Part shown: one piece after another, positions 33,104-41,512 of the stretch
Position numbering within the stretch: the stretch's first letter is position 1
Layout: every line of letters begins with the position of its first letter
Notes under the pieces: generated by a model
What the model saw: the letters and a program-made list of their open reading frames with translations, nothing else
Databases searched by the model: none
Told to the model about the DNA's origin: nothing
DNA from: Nonomuraea candida
Lineage (GTDB): Bacteria > Actinomycetota > Actinomycetes > Streptosporangiales > Streptosporangiaceae
DNA: 64,000 nt
Assembly: GCF_000725485.1 (NCBI RefSeq)
Contig: NZ_KL647031.1
Location: 124,001 to 188,000, forward strand
Reading direction: 5' to 3'
Translations under genes and position numbers: made by a program

Positions 33104-33187
33104 ATGAGATCTGTGCCCGCCACCGTCCGCGACCTCCGCCGCACGAAGGTCGCACGCCTGGCCGACGCCATGGGGCCCGCCCGATGA
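33104..33187 (+). CDS. 27-codon leader ORF overlapping the MMPL start
   Basis: ATG 33104, preceded by GGGAGACCC (GGGAG 4 nt upstream), opens a 27-residue basic peptide (starts MRSVPATVRDLRR). Its stop overlaps the ATG of the MMPL gene (ATGA). The transporter start lacks a strong SD of its own, so translation of this short frame probably brings ribosomes to it. The peptide may matter only as a coupling device. No homology recognised. Confidence 0.5.
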   Translation: MRSVPATVRDLRRTKVARLADAMGPAR

Positions 33188-35385
33188 CGGCTCCCCAGGC
33201 GACCCGTCCCCGCCCCCGCCCCGATCGCGCCGCCGCGGGCCCGCCCCTGCGCAGGCTCGGCTTCCTCCTCGTACGCCGCCGCAGGCTCGTCCTCTCGCTG
33301 GCCCTGGCCCTGCTGGTCGCCGCCGGCGTGCTGGCGGCGGGGGCGGCGTCGGGGCTGTCGCTGGCCAGGTTCGAGGCGCCGGGCTCGGAGTCGGACCGCG
33401 CGCAGGCCGAGCTGGCCGCGCGGTTCGGCACGGGCAGCCCCGACATGATCTTCCTGGTGACGGCGCGGACCGGCACCGTGGACGACCCGGCCGTCGAGGC
33501 CGCGGGCCGGGCGCTGACCGAGCGCGTCGCCCGCGCGGAGGGCGTCGCGGAGTCGGCCTCCTACTGGACCCGGGGCAAGCCCGCCACCCTGCGTAGCGAC
33601 GACGGCAGGCACGCGCTGATCGTCGTGCGCATCCCGGGCGACGCCGACCACGTGCGCGCCCGGGTGCTGCCCGGGCTCGTCCCCGAGATCACCAAGGGCG
33701 ACGACCTGCTCCAGGTGCGGGCCGGGGGAGGGGAGGAGGTCTTCAGGGAGACCGTGCCGCTGGCCAGGCAGGACTTCGTCCGCGCCGAGCTGGTGATCTT
33801 CCCGCTGGCGTTCGTGCTGCTCTGGCTCTACCAGCGGCGCGCGATGGCGGCCCTGGTGCCGATCCTGGCCGGCGTGTACGCCATGGTGGTCGGCCTGGCC
33901 CTGCTCAGCGGCGTCCTGCTGTTCACCGAGATCTCGACCTTCGCCCTCAACCTGACCCTGGCCATGGGCCTGGGCCTGGGCATCGACTACTGCCTGTTCG
34001 TCATCCAGCGCTTCCGCGAGGAGGTCAGGGGCGGCGCCGACCGGGCCGCCGCGGTCGCCGGGGCCGTCGAGCACGCAGGCAGGACCGTGCTGTTCAGCGG
34101 CCTGACCGTGGCCTCCTCCCTGGCCGTGCTGTTCGCGCTGCCCTTCGACTTCCTGCGCTCCTTCGCCTACGCCGGCATCGCGGTCGTCGCGGGCGGCCTG
34201 GTCGCGGCCGTGATCGTGCTGCCCGCCGTGCTCGCCACCATCGGCGGCGCCCTGCTGCCCAAGAGGGAGCGGCCCGAGCGGGCCGACGGCTTCTGGCACG
34301 GCCTGGCCACCCGCGTGATGCGCCGGCCGCTGCTGACCGGCGGGCTGGCCACGGTGCTGCTGCTGGTGCTCGCCTCGCCCTTCCTCGGCCTGCGCTTCGG
34401 CGTGGCCGACGATCGCATCCTGCCCCCGGAGGCGTCCTCGCGGCAGACGCAGGAGGTCATCCGCCAGTCCTTCCCCGCCGAGGAGACCGACGCCATCCAG
34501 CTCGTCTCCAGGGACACGGGCTCCCCGGAAGGCGTCGCGGCGTACGCCACGGCCCTGTCCCGGCTGCCCGGCGTCGCGCAGGTGGACTCGGCCGCCGGCT
34601 CCTTCGCCGGGGGCGCGCGCGTGGGCGACGGCGAGCCGGCCAGGTTCCAGGGGCAGGGCACGTGGCTGTCGGTGGTGCCGTCCGCCGCGGCGCTGGCCGA
34701 CGACCCCGTACGCCTCGTCGAGGCCGTGCGCACGGTGCCGCCGCCCTTCGAGGTGCTGGTCGGGGGCTATCCGGCCGAGCTGTCGGACTACCGGGCCTCC
34801 GTCGTGGACCGCCTGCCGCTGCTGCTGGCGCTCATGCTGGTGGTGACGTTCGCCGTGCTGTTCCTCATGACGCGGAGCGTGGTCATCCCGATCAAGGCGA
34901 CCCTCCTGAACGTGCTCAGCCTCGGCGTGATGTTCGGCGCCATCGTCTGGATCTTCCAGGACGGCAACCTGTCGGGCCTGCTCGGCTTCACCCCGACGGG
35001 CACGCTCGACCCGTCCATCCCGATCCTGATGCTCTGCGTCGCCTACGGACTGTCGATGGACTACGAGGTCTTCCTGCTCTCCCGGATCAAGGAGGAGTAC
35101 GACAGGACCGGCGACACGGAGGCGGCCGTGGCCGCGGGCCTGCAGCGCGGCGCCCCGCTGATCACCGCCGCGGGCGGCATCCTGGCGCTCACGTTCGCCG
35201 CCTACGCCACGGCGTCGGTGACGTTCGTGCAGATGCTGGGCGTCGGCATGGCGGTGGCCGTGCTGGTGGACGCCACCGTGATCAGGGCCGTGCTGGTGCC
35301 GAGCCTGATGCGGCTGGCGGGACCGCTCAACTGGTGGCCCCACCGGGGCGCGCCTACAGGTCGCGCGACCACACCTGCTCGGTGA
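33184..35385 (+). CDS. MMPL-family (RND superfamily) transporter
   Basis: 733 residues. About 12 membrane helices in two halves; large extracytoplasmic loop after helix 1 (SDRAQAELAARFGTGSPDMIF). Signatures: AMGLGLGIDYCLFVIQRFREE (helix 4 with the proton-relay GxxxDY motif) and CVAYGLSMDYEVFLLSRIKEEY in the second half. Exports lipids or hydrophobic toxins by proton motive force. Translationally coupled to the leader ORF and controlled by the divergent TetR regulator. Its last 32 bases overlap the end of the convergent MarR-GNAT gene. Confidence 0.92.
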   Translation: MTAPQATRPRPRPDRAAAGPPLRRLGFLLVRRRRLVLSLALALLVAAGVLAAGAASGLSLARFEAPGSESDRAQAELAARFGTGSPDMIFLVTARTGTVDDPAVEAAGRALTERVARAEGVAESASYWTRGKPATLRSDDGRHALIVVRIPGDADHVRARVLPGLVPEITKGDDLLQVRAGGGEEVFRETVPLARQDFVRAELVIFPLAFVLLWLYQRRAMAALVPILAGVYAMVVGLALLSGVLLFTEISTFALNLTLAMGLGLGIDYCLFVIQRFREEVRGGADRAAAVAGAVEHAGRTVLFSGLTVASSLAVLFALPFDFLRSFAYAGIAVVAGGLVAAVIVLPAVLATIGGALLPKRERPERADGFWHGLATRVMRRPLLTGGLATVLLLVLASPFLGLRFGVADDRILPPEASSRQTQEVIRQSFPAEETDAIQLVSRDTGSPEGVAAYATALSRLPGVAQVDSAAGSFAGGARVGDGEPARFQGQGTWLSVVPSAAALADDPVRLVEAVRTVPPPFEVLVGGYPAELSDYRASVVDRLPLLLALMLVVTFAVLFLMTRSVVIPIKATLLNVLSLGVMFGAIVWIFQDGNLSGLLGFTPTGTLDPSIPILMLCVAYGLSMDYEVFLLSRIKEEYDRTGDTEAAVAAGLQRGAPLITAAGGILALTFAAYATASVTFVQMLGVGMAVAVLVDATVIRAVLVPSLMRLAGPLNWWPHRGAPTGRATTPAR

Positions 35386-36265
35386 CCGCGACGCCGTTCT
35401 CCATGCCCTTCTCCTCCGACTCCAGCTCGAACCCGGCCGCCTGGTAGATGCGCCGCGCGCTCACCAGGCAGTCGCGGGTCCACAACATGATCCGCTTGCA
35501 GCCCTCCGCCCGCGCGTGCCGCAGGCACTCCTCCACCAGCCGCCGCCCGAGGCCCAGGCCCCGGGCGGACGGCTCGACCAGCAGCATCCGCAGCTTGGCC
35601 GTCGTCTCGTCCTGCCGCACGTAGAACACGCAGCCGGCCCGCTCGCCGGCCACCTCGGCGATCCAGCCGGCGTCGCGGGTGAAGTCGAGCTCGGCCACGA
35701 TCCCGGCGACGAGCTGCTCGAACTCGGTGCCCCAGCCGTATTCGGCGCTGTAGAGCACGCCGTGCCGGTAGACGACCCAGCCCAGGTCGCCGGTGCGCGG
35801 GGGCCTGATCACGTACGGCGCGCGCTCCCGCGATCCGTCCAGCAGCCGCCTGATCGTGGCCATGCTCGCGACCAGCCGCCCCTGCTCCTCCTCCGTCAGG
35901 CCGGTCAGCAGGCGGCCGATCTCGTCGGCCGAGCGCCGGTCGAGCGCCGCGAAGACCTCGGCCCCGGCGGGGGCGAGCCGGACGAGCTGCTTGCGCGCGT
36001 CGGACGCCGAACGCTCGCGCCTGACCAGCCCGTCGCCCTCGAAGCGGGCCAGGATGCGGCTGAGGTAGCCGGCGTCCAGGCCGAGCAGGCCGCGCAGCTC
36101 GCCGGTCTCCATCAGCCCGGTCTGCGCCAGCTCGAACAGCACCCGCACCTCGGTCAGCGAGTACGGCGAGTCGAGCATGCCCGCCTGGAGCGCGCCGATC
36201 ACCTTCGTATAGAACCGGTTGAAGGCTCTGACCTCAGAGACTCTTGCCTCTGTCAACGAACTCAT
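35354..36265 (-). CDS. MarR-GNAT fusion (bifunctional HTH/N-acetyltransferase)
   Basis: 303 residues. N-terminal MarR winged helix (1-140: TEVRVLFELAQTGLMETGELRGLLGLDAGYLSRILARFEGDGLVRRERS) fused to a C-terminal GNAT domain (150-303) with acetyl-CoA motif A VEPSARGLGLGRRLVEECLRHA. This actinobacterial fusion is common; whether the acetyltransferase acts on a small molecule or a protein is unknown. ATG 36265. Two direct repeats with 21-bp period lie across its start codon. Divergent from a lactonase. Confidence 0.9.
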   Translation of the reverse strand: MSSLTEARVSEVRAFNRFYTKVIGALQAGMLDSPYSLTEVRVLFELAQTGLMETGELRGLLGLDAGYLSRILARFEGDGLVRRERSASDARKQLVRLAPAGAEVFAALDRRSADEIGRLLTGLTEEEQGRLVASMATIRRLLDGSRERAPYVIRPPRTGDLGWVVYRHGVLYSAEYGWGTEFEQLVAGIVAELDFTRDAGWIAEVAGERAGCVFYVRQDETTAKLRMLLVEPSARGLGLGRRLVEECLRHARAEGCKRIMLWTRDCLVSARRIYQAAGFELESEEKGMENGVAVTEQVWSRDL

Positions 36266-36278
36266 TGCCACAGTCAAC
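36244..36278. promoter_or_regulatory. 21-bp-spaced direct repeats across the MarR-GNAT start
   Basis: TTGCCTCTGTCAAC (36244-36257) and TTGCCACAGTCAAC (36265-36278), 12 of 14 identical, two helical turns apart, one inside the coding start and one upstream. Confidence 0.55.
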
Positions 36279-36296
36279 CATAGGAGGATCTCCGCT

Positions 36297-37214
36297 GTGA
36301 AGCACGTGCGCATAGGCGGATACGGCCCGGGCATCGTCACCATCGGCGGCCCGGAAGGACGGGTCCTCACCAGGCTGGCGGCCGCCTCGTTCCTGGCCGC
36401 CCACCCCTCGCTGCCGGTCCTGTACGCCGTGGGCGAGCTCGAACGCGGCTGGCTCACCGCGTACGACGCCGGGCGGGACGAGCTCGCCCCCCTCGACGAG
36501 CGGCCGAGCGAGGGCAGCAGCCCCTGCCACGTCGCGGTGTCCCCCGACGGCGGCCTGCTCGCCGCCGCCAACTACGGCGACGGCACCGCCACCCTCTACC
36601 GGCTCGACGAGCGGGGCGCGTTCACCGGCGAGCCGATCGTGCTGCGCCACCAGGGCTCGGGCCCCGACCCCGAGCGCCAGGAGGGGCCGCACGCGCACCA
36701 GGCGGTCTTCCACGACGGCCTGCTGCACGTCTCCGACCTCGGCACCGACGAGATCCGCCGCTACCACCTCGACGGCACCCCGCTGGAGCCGATCACCATG
36801 CATCCCGGCACCGGCCCGCGCCACTTCGCCTTCTCCGGCGACCGCCTGTACGTCGCGGGCGAGCTGGACGGCACCGTCACCCTCATCGAGGGCGAGCGCC
36901 GCACCGTCGCCCCCGCCACCCGGCACGCCGCCAGGACCGCCCCCTCCCACCTGCACCTGGAGGGCGACCTGGTCTACGTCGCCAACCGCGGCCCCGACAC
37001 CATCGCGGTGCTGCGCGCCGGCGACCTCTCCCCGGTGGCCGAGGTGCCCTCCGGCGGCGCGTGGCCCAGGCACTTCGCCATCGACGGCGACGACCTGTAC
37101 GTGGCCAACCAGCACTCGGGCGACGTCACCCGCTTCGTGCTGCGCGACGGCGTGCCGGAGCCGGCCGGGGAGGCGTACGGCGTGGAAAGCCCGGCCTGCG
37201 TGCTGATCTCCTAA
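36297..37214 (+). CDS. lactonase family protein (6-phosphogluconolactonase-like beta-propeller)
   Basis: 305 residues of seven-blade propeller repeats: SPCHVAVSPDGGLLAAANYGDGTATLYRL, EGPHAHQAVFHDGLLHVSDLGTDEIRRY, GTGPRHFAFSGDRLYVAGELDGTVTLI, WPRHFAIDGDDLYVANQHSGDVTRF. This is the YbhE/Pgl-type lactonase family, which hydrolyses sugar lactones such as 6-phosphogluconolactone. GTG 36297 has AGGAGG 9 nt upstream. Divergent from the MarR-GNAT gene, whose operator repeats are 20-50 bp away. Confidence 0.88.
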   Translation: MKHVRIGGYGPGIVTIGGPEGRVLTRLAAASFLAAHPSLPVLYAVGELERGWLTAYDAGRDELAPLDERPSEGSSPCHVAVSPDGGLLAAANYGDGTATLYRLDERGAFTGEPIVLRHQGSGPDPERQEGPHAHQAVFHDGLLHVSDLGTDEIRRYHLDGTPLEPITMHPGTGPRHFAFSGDRLYVAGELDGTVTLIEGERRTVAPATRHAARTAPSHLHLEGDLVYVANRGPDTIAVLRAGDLSPVAEVPSGGAWPRHFAIDGDDLYVANQHSGDVTRFVLRDGVPEPAGEAYGVESPACVLIS

Positions 37215-37266
37215 GGAGTTCGCCAAGTCGCGGCCCGGCGGGGCGGGCGGTGGCGAGCATGGGCGC

Positions 37267-38673
37267 GTGCGCAAGATCCTGCTCGCCCTCGCCCTGCCGG
37301 CCGCCCTGCTGGTCGCCGGCTGCGGGGAGCCGCCCGCCCTCACGCCGCCGGTCGCGCGGCCGTCCGCCACCTCCGGCCACGTCACTCCCGATGAGGGTGA
37401 CGCGGACGACGTGCAGGAGTCGTGGCGGATCACCCGGCACGCCTCCGGGCACGAGATCGAGGGCTACGCCGACCAGGTGAGCGTGCTGCCGGGGGAGCGG
37501 TTCCGGCTGCACGTCTCCACCACCGCGCCCCGGTTCACCGCCCGCGCCTTCCGGATGGGCGCGAACCCGGCCAAGGTGTGGGAGTCCGCCCCGGTCGAGG
37601 GTGTGCGCCAGGCACCGACGCGGGTCGTGGACGGCACGGTCACCGCCGCCCACTGGGACCCGTCGCTGGCCGTGGAGACCGAGGGCTGGCCCGAGGGCGC
37701 GTACCTCATCAGGCTCGACGCCTCCACCGGGGCGCAGCGCTACGTCCCGATCACCGTGCGGTCGGCCTCCACCGCCGGCCGCGTGGTGATCGTCAACGCG
37801 GTCACCACCTGGCAGGCGTACAACCTGTGGGGCGGGCGCAGCCTCTACCAGGGTCCCGGCGGGTTCGCCGGCCGCTCCCGGGCCGTCACCTTCGACCGCC
37901 CCTACGACGGCAACGGCGCCCGCCTCTTCCTCGACTTCGAGAAGGAGGCGCTGGCCGTGGCCGAGGAGAGCGGCGTGCCGCTGGCCTACCTGACCAACCT
38001 CGACCTGCGGCCCGGCGCGCTGGACGGCGCCCGCGCGGTGGTGTCGCTGGGACACGACGAGTACTGGTCGCCCGGCATGCGCCGGGTCGTCACCCGGGCC
38101 AGGGACGACGGCGCGAACCTCGCCTTCCTCGGCGCCAACGCCGTCTACTGGCGCATCGCCATGCGCGGCAGGCAGGTCGTCTGCGACAAGGAGCGCGTCT
38201 GCGAGCTGTGGCGCGCGTCGGAGCCGGAGAGCACGCTGGTGGGGCAGATGTACGACTGCTTCCCCGCCGAGGGCGTCTACCGGGTCAGCCGGCCCGGCCA
38301 CTGGATCTTCGCCGGGACGAAGGGGCGGCGCTTCCCCGGGATGGTCGGCGTGGAGACCGACCGGGTGTCCCGGGGCTCGCCGCCCGAGGTGAAGGTGCTG
38401 GCCGAGTCGCCGCTCTCGTGCGGCGGGCGGGCCGGCGTCACGCACAGCACGTACTACACGGCACCCAGCGGGGCCGGGGTGTTCGCCTCGGGGACGATGC
38501 GCTGGGTGTGCGCGCTGCGCGGCGCGCGGTGCGGGCACGGCGTCACCGACTCCGCCGCCGCCTTCACCCGCCGCGCCACGCTCAACCTCCTCACCCGCTT
38601 CGCCCGGGGCCCCGCCGGCCGCACCCCTCCCGCCGCCGGTGACGGTGACGCGCCGGCCGGTCAGGAGTCGTGA
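37267..38673 (+). CDS. lipoprotein, N,N-dimethylformamidase beta-subunit-like domain
   Basis: 468 residues. Signal peptide with lipobox LVAGC (Cys about 19), then a domain resembling the large subunit of N,N-dimethylformamidase: GYADQVSVLPGERFRLHVSTT, WQAYNLWGGRSLYQG, LGHDEYWSPGMRRVVTRARDDGANLAFLGANAVYW. Many secreted actinobacterial proteins share this fold without known dimethylformamide activity, so substrate is open. GTG start 37267. Exported and anchored to the outer membrane face. Confidence 0.82.
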   Translation: MRKILLALALPAALLVAGCGEPPALTPPVARPSATSGHVTPDEGDADDVQESWRITRHASGHEIEGYADQVSVLPGERFRLHVSTTAPRFTARAFRMGANPAKVWESAPVEGVRQAPTRVVDGTVTAAHWDPSLAVETEGWPEGAYLIRLDASTGAQRYVPITVRSASTAGRVVIVNAVTTWQAYNLWGGRSLYQGPGGFAGRSRAVTFDRPYDGNGARLFLDFEKEALAVAEESGVPLAYLTNLDLRPGALDGARAVVSLGHDEYWSPGMRRVVTRARDDGANLAFLGANAVYWRIAMRGRQVVCDKERVCELWRASEPESTLVGQMYDCFPAEGVYRVSRPGHWIFAGTKGRRFPGMVGVETDRVSRGSPPEVKVLAESPLSCGGRAGVTHSTYYTAPSGAGVFASGTMRWVCALRGARCGHGVTDSAAAFTRRATLNLLTRFARGPAGRTPPAAGDGDAPAGQES

Positions 38674-38728
38674 GCGGCGGGGTGCGCCGATGGATCAGGA
38701 GCCGTGGGCGGCGGGGTGCGCCGGCCGG

Positions 38729-40207
38729 TCAGGAGTTGTGAGCGGCGGCCGTGGCCAGCCGGACGGCCGCGCGCCAGCGCTCGTAGGCGGCGTCGTCGCG
38801 CTCGCCCGGCTCGAAGCGCCGGTCCAGGCGCCACGTCTCGCGCAGCTCGGCCTGCGACCCCCACACGCCCGACCCCAGCCCGGCCAGGAACGCGGCCCCG
38901 AGCGCCGTCGTCTCCCGCACGGCCGGCCGCTCGACCGCCGTGCCGAGCTGGTCGGCCTGGAGCTGCATGAGCAGGTCGTTCGCGCTGGCCCCGCCGTCGG
39001 CCTTGAGCACGGACACGCCGCCGGGCACCCCGCCGGTCATCGAGGCCACCACGTCGCGCACCTCGTACGCGATCGCCTCCAGCGTGGCCCTGACCAGGTG
39101 CGCCCGGGTCGTGCCGCGGGTGAGGCCGGTGATCAGCCCGCGCGCCTCCGGCTCCCAGTGCGGCGCGCCCAGCCCGGTCAGCGCGGGCACGAACACCACC
39201 CCGCCGCTGTCGGGCACCGTGCGGGCCAGCGCCTCCGACTCCGGCGCGGTGCCGATCAGGCCGAGCCCGTCGCGCAGCCACTGCACCGCCGCCCCGGTGA
39301 CGAAGATCGACCCCTCCAGCGCGTACGTGCGCTCGCCCGACGGCGTCTGCCAGGCCACCGTGGTCAGCAGCCCCGAGGCCGAACGCACGATCTGGCCGCC
39401 GAGGTTGGTCAGCACGAACGAGCCTGTGCCGTAGGTGCACTTCACGTCGCCCACGCCGAAGCACGTCTGGCCGAACAGCGCCGCCTGCTGGTCGCCGGCC
39501 ACCCCGGTGATCGGCAGGTCCAGCCCGAGGAAGGCCGACGGCTCCGTACGGCCCAGCGGCCCGTAGTTGGGGACGATCTCCGGCAGCGCCCGCTCCGGCA
39601 CCCCGAACAGCTCGCACAGCTCCGGCTCCCACGTGCCGGACGCCAGCCCGTACAGCAGGGTGCGCGAGGCGTTGGACGCGTCGGTCACGTGCCGCGCGCC
39701 CGCTGTCAGCCTGGCGATCAGGTAGGAGTCGACCGTCCCCACGGCCAGGCTTCCCGACTCGACGCCGGCCCACACCGCGGGGTCGTGCCCGGCCAGCCAC
39801 GTCAGCTTGGTGGCGGTGAAGTAGGGGTCGAGGCGCAGGCCGGTCAGCTCCGACACGCGCGGCTCGTGGCCCGCCTCGCGCAGCCGCGCGCACAGCCCGG
39901 CGGTGCGGCGGTCCTGCCAGACGATGGCGCGGCGCGGGGCGGCCAGCGTGCGGCGGTCCCATAACACGGCGGTCTCGCGCTGGTTGGTGATGCCGACGCA
40001 GGACGGCGGCTCCGGGGCCGCGCGCAGGGCGGTCGCGCAGGCCGACAGGGTCGCCTGCCAGATGTCCTCGGGGTTGTGCTCGACCCGGCCGGGCTCCGGA
40101 AAATGCTGGGCGAATTCCTCGTACCCCTTGGAGATGATCTGCCCGTTTTCTGTGACAACAAGGGCTGTTACCCCAGTTGTCCCGGCGTCTATGGCCAGCA
40201 CATTCAT
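38729..40207 (-). CDS. glpK: glycerol kinase
   Basis: 492 residues. FGGY kinase: LAIDAGTTGVTALVV near the N-terminus, GITNQRETAVLWDRRT, WQDRRTAG, the FGGY segment GVAGDQQAALFGQTCFGVGDVKCTYGTGSFVL, and ALTGLGAPHWEPEARGLITGLTRGTTRAHLVRATLEAIAYEV. Phosphorylates glycerol to glycerol-3-phosphate. ATG 40207 with GAGG 8 nt upstream. Stands alone (no glpF or glpD nearby). Divergent from phosphofructokinase across a DasR-like operator. Confidence 0.93.
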   Translation of the reverse strand: MNVLAIDAGTTGVTALVVTENGQIISKGYEEFAQHFPEPGRVEHNPEDIWQATLSACATALRAAPEPPSCVGITNQRETAVLWDRRTLAAPRRAIVWQDRRTAGLCARLREAGHEPRVSELTGLRLDPYFTATKLTWLAGHDPAVWAGVESGSLAVGTVDSYLIARLTAGARHVTDASNASRTLLYGLASGTWEPELCELFGVPERALPEIVPNYGPLGRTEPSAFLGLDLPITGVAGDQQAALFGQTCFGVGDVKCTYGTGSFVLTNLGGQIVRSASGLLTTVAWQTPSGERTYALEGSIFVTGAAVQWLRDGLGLIGTAPESEALARTVPDSGGVVFVPALTGLGAPHWEPEARGLITGLTRGTTRAHLVRATLEAIAYEVRDVVASMTGGVPGGVSVLKADGGASANDLLMQLQADQLGTAVERPAVRETTALGAAFLAGLGSGVWGSQAELRETWRLDRRFEPGERDDAAYERWRAAVRLATAAAHNS

Positions 40208-40260
40208 GAAATTTCCTCCACAGTTTTCGGTCGGCGCAGGTTTAGTTTTCGACCCTGGCG

Positions 40261-40276
40261 TTTGGTCTAGACCACT
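40261..40276. promoter_or_regulatory. dre-like GntR/DasR operator between glpK and pfkA
   Basis: TTTGGTCTAGACCACT; the core TGGTCTAGACCA (40263-40274) is a perfect palindrome and 14 of 16 bases fit the published DasR-responsive element (consensus near ACTGGTCTAGACCACT). It is about 60 bp from glpK and 80 bp from pfkA. Confidence 0.7.
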
Positions 40277-40348
40277 GCGTGTGAGGCCGGGCACAATGCG
40301 AGTCTGACATCAAGGTCTGGTTCGTGACCCCTATGGGAGGAACCCGCC

Positions 40349-41374
40349 ATGCGTATCGGAGTGCTCACCGGAGGCGGCGACTGCCCCGGCCTCAACGCCG
40401 TGATCAGGGCAGTGGTGCGTAAGGGGGTGAGCGTCTATGGTCACGAGTTCGTCGGCTTCCGTGACGGCTGGCGCGGTCCCCTCGAAGGCGACACGATGCC
40501 CCTCGACATCCAGGCCGTACGCGGCATCCTGCCGCGCGGCGGAACCATTCTCGGCTCCTCCCGCACCAACCCGATGAAGATCGAGGGCGGGGTCGACCGG
40601 ATCAAGGAGAACCTCTCCTCGACCGGTGTCGACGCGCTGATCGCCATCGGCGGCGAGGACACGCTGGGCGTCGCCAAGCAGCTCTACGACCGCGACGTCA
40701 ACGTGGTGGGCGTGCCGAAGACCATTGACAACGACCTGTCGGGCACCGACTACACCTTCGGTTTCGACACCGCGGTCAACATCGCGATGGAGGCCATCGA
40801 CCGGCTGCACACCACCGCCGAGTCCCACCACCGGGCCCTCATCTGCGAGGTCATGGGCCGGCACGCGGGCTGGATCGCGCTGCACGCGGGCATGGCCGGC
40901 GGCGCCAACGTCATCCTCATCCCGGAGAAGCCCTTCGACATCGACCGGGTCTGCGAATACGTCGAGTCCCGCTTCCGCACCCGCTACTCGCCGATCATCG
41001 TGGTGGCCGAGGGCGCGCACCCCATCGAGGGCCAGATGGAGCTGCAGACGGGCACGCTCGACGCGTTCGGCCACGTGCGTCTCGGCGGCATCGGCGAGGT
41101 GCTGGCCAAGGAGATCGAGAAGCGCACCGGCAAGGAGGCCCGCACCACGGTGCTCGGCCACATCCAGCGCGGTGGCACCCCGACGGCCTACGACCGGGTG
41201 CTGGCGACCAGGTTCGGGCTGCAGGCCATCGACGCCGCCCACGAGGGCGACTACGGCAAGATGGTCGCCCTGCGCGGCACCGACATCGTGCGGGTCGGGC
41301 TCGACGAGGCCACGGCCGAGCTGAAGACCGTGCCGGTGTCGCGATACTCGGAGGCCGAGGTCTTCTTCGGTTAA
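40349..41374 (+). CDS. pfkA: 6-phosphofructokinase, likely pyrophosphate-dependent
   Basis: 341 residues. GVLTGGGDCPGLNAVIRAVV, IGGEDTLGVAKQL, PKTIDNDLSGTDYTFGFDTA, EVMGRHAGWIALHAG, IVVAEGAHP and GHIQRGGTPTAYDR define the PFK family. At the two positions that distinguish phosphoryl donors this protein has Asp104 (GGED104T) and Lys124 (PK124TIDND), the combination found in PPi-dependent enzymes; ATP-PFKs have Gly104. A PPi-PFK is reversible and spares ATP. SD GGGAGG 7-8 nt before ATG. Follows the shared DasR-like operator. PPi use is inference; assay needed. Confidence 0.88.
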   Translation: MRIGVLTGGGDCPGLNAVIRAVVRKGVSVYGHEFVGFRDGWRGPLEGDTMPLDIQAVRGILPRGGTILGSSRTNPMKIEGGVDRIKENLSSTGVDALIAIGGEDTLGVAKQLYDRDVNVVGVPKTIDNDLSGTDYTFGFDTAVNIAMEAIDRLHTTAESHHRALICEVMGRHAGWIALHAGMAGGANVILIPEKPFDIDRVCEYVESRFRTRYSPIIVVAEGAHPIEGQMELQTGTLDAFGHVRLGGIGEVLAKEIEKRTGKEARTTVLGHIQRGGTPTAYDRVLATRFGLQAIDAAHEGDYGKMVALRGTDIVRVGLDEATAELKTVPVSRYSEAEVFFG

Positions 41375-41445
41375 CCGGCTGTAAGCGGCTTGCAAGCGGG
41401 CCGCCGTACTTTCGGGTCAGCGGGGTTACCGCTACAACCCCCTCG

Positions 41446-41502
41446 GGGTACGGCTTGTGCCGCGGCGAGTCGGCGGCCCACTTCGCGTCGCAAGCCGTAC
41501 CC
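41446..41502. terminator. large hairpin between pfkA and the MHYT genes
   Basis: Perfect 12-bp arms GGGTACGGCTTG (41446-41457) and CAAGCCGTACCC (41491-41502) enclose a 33-nt segment that can itself fold (GCCGC/GCGGC). Probable bidirectional terminator. Confidence 0.6.
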
Positions 41503-41512
41503 ACCACATAGC

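Noticed and set aside
33082..35343. 753-codon minus-strand frame
   Set aside because: Antisense to the MMPL gene.
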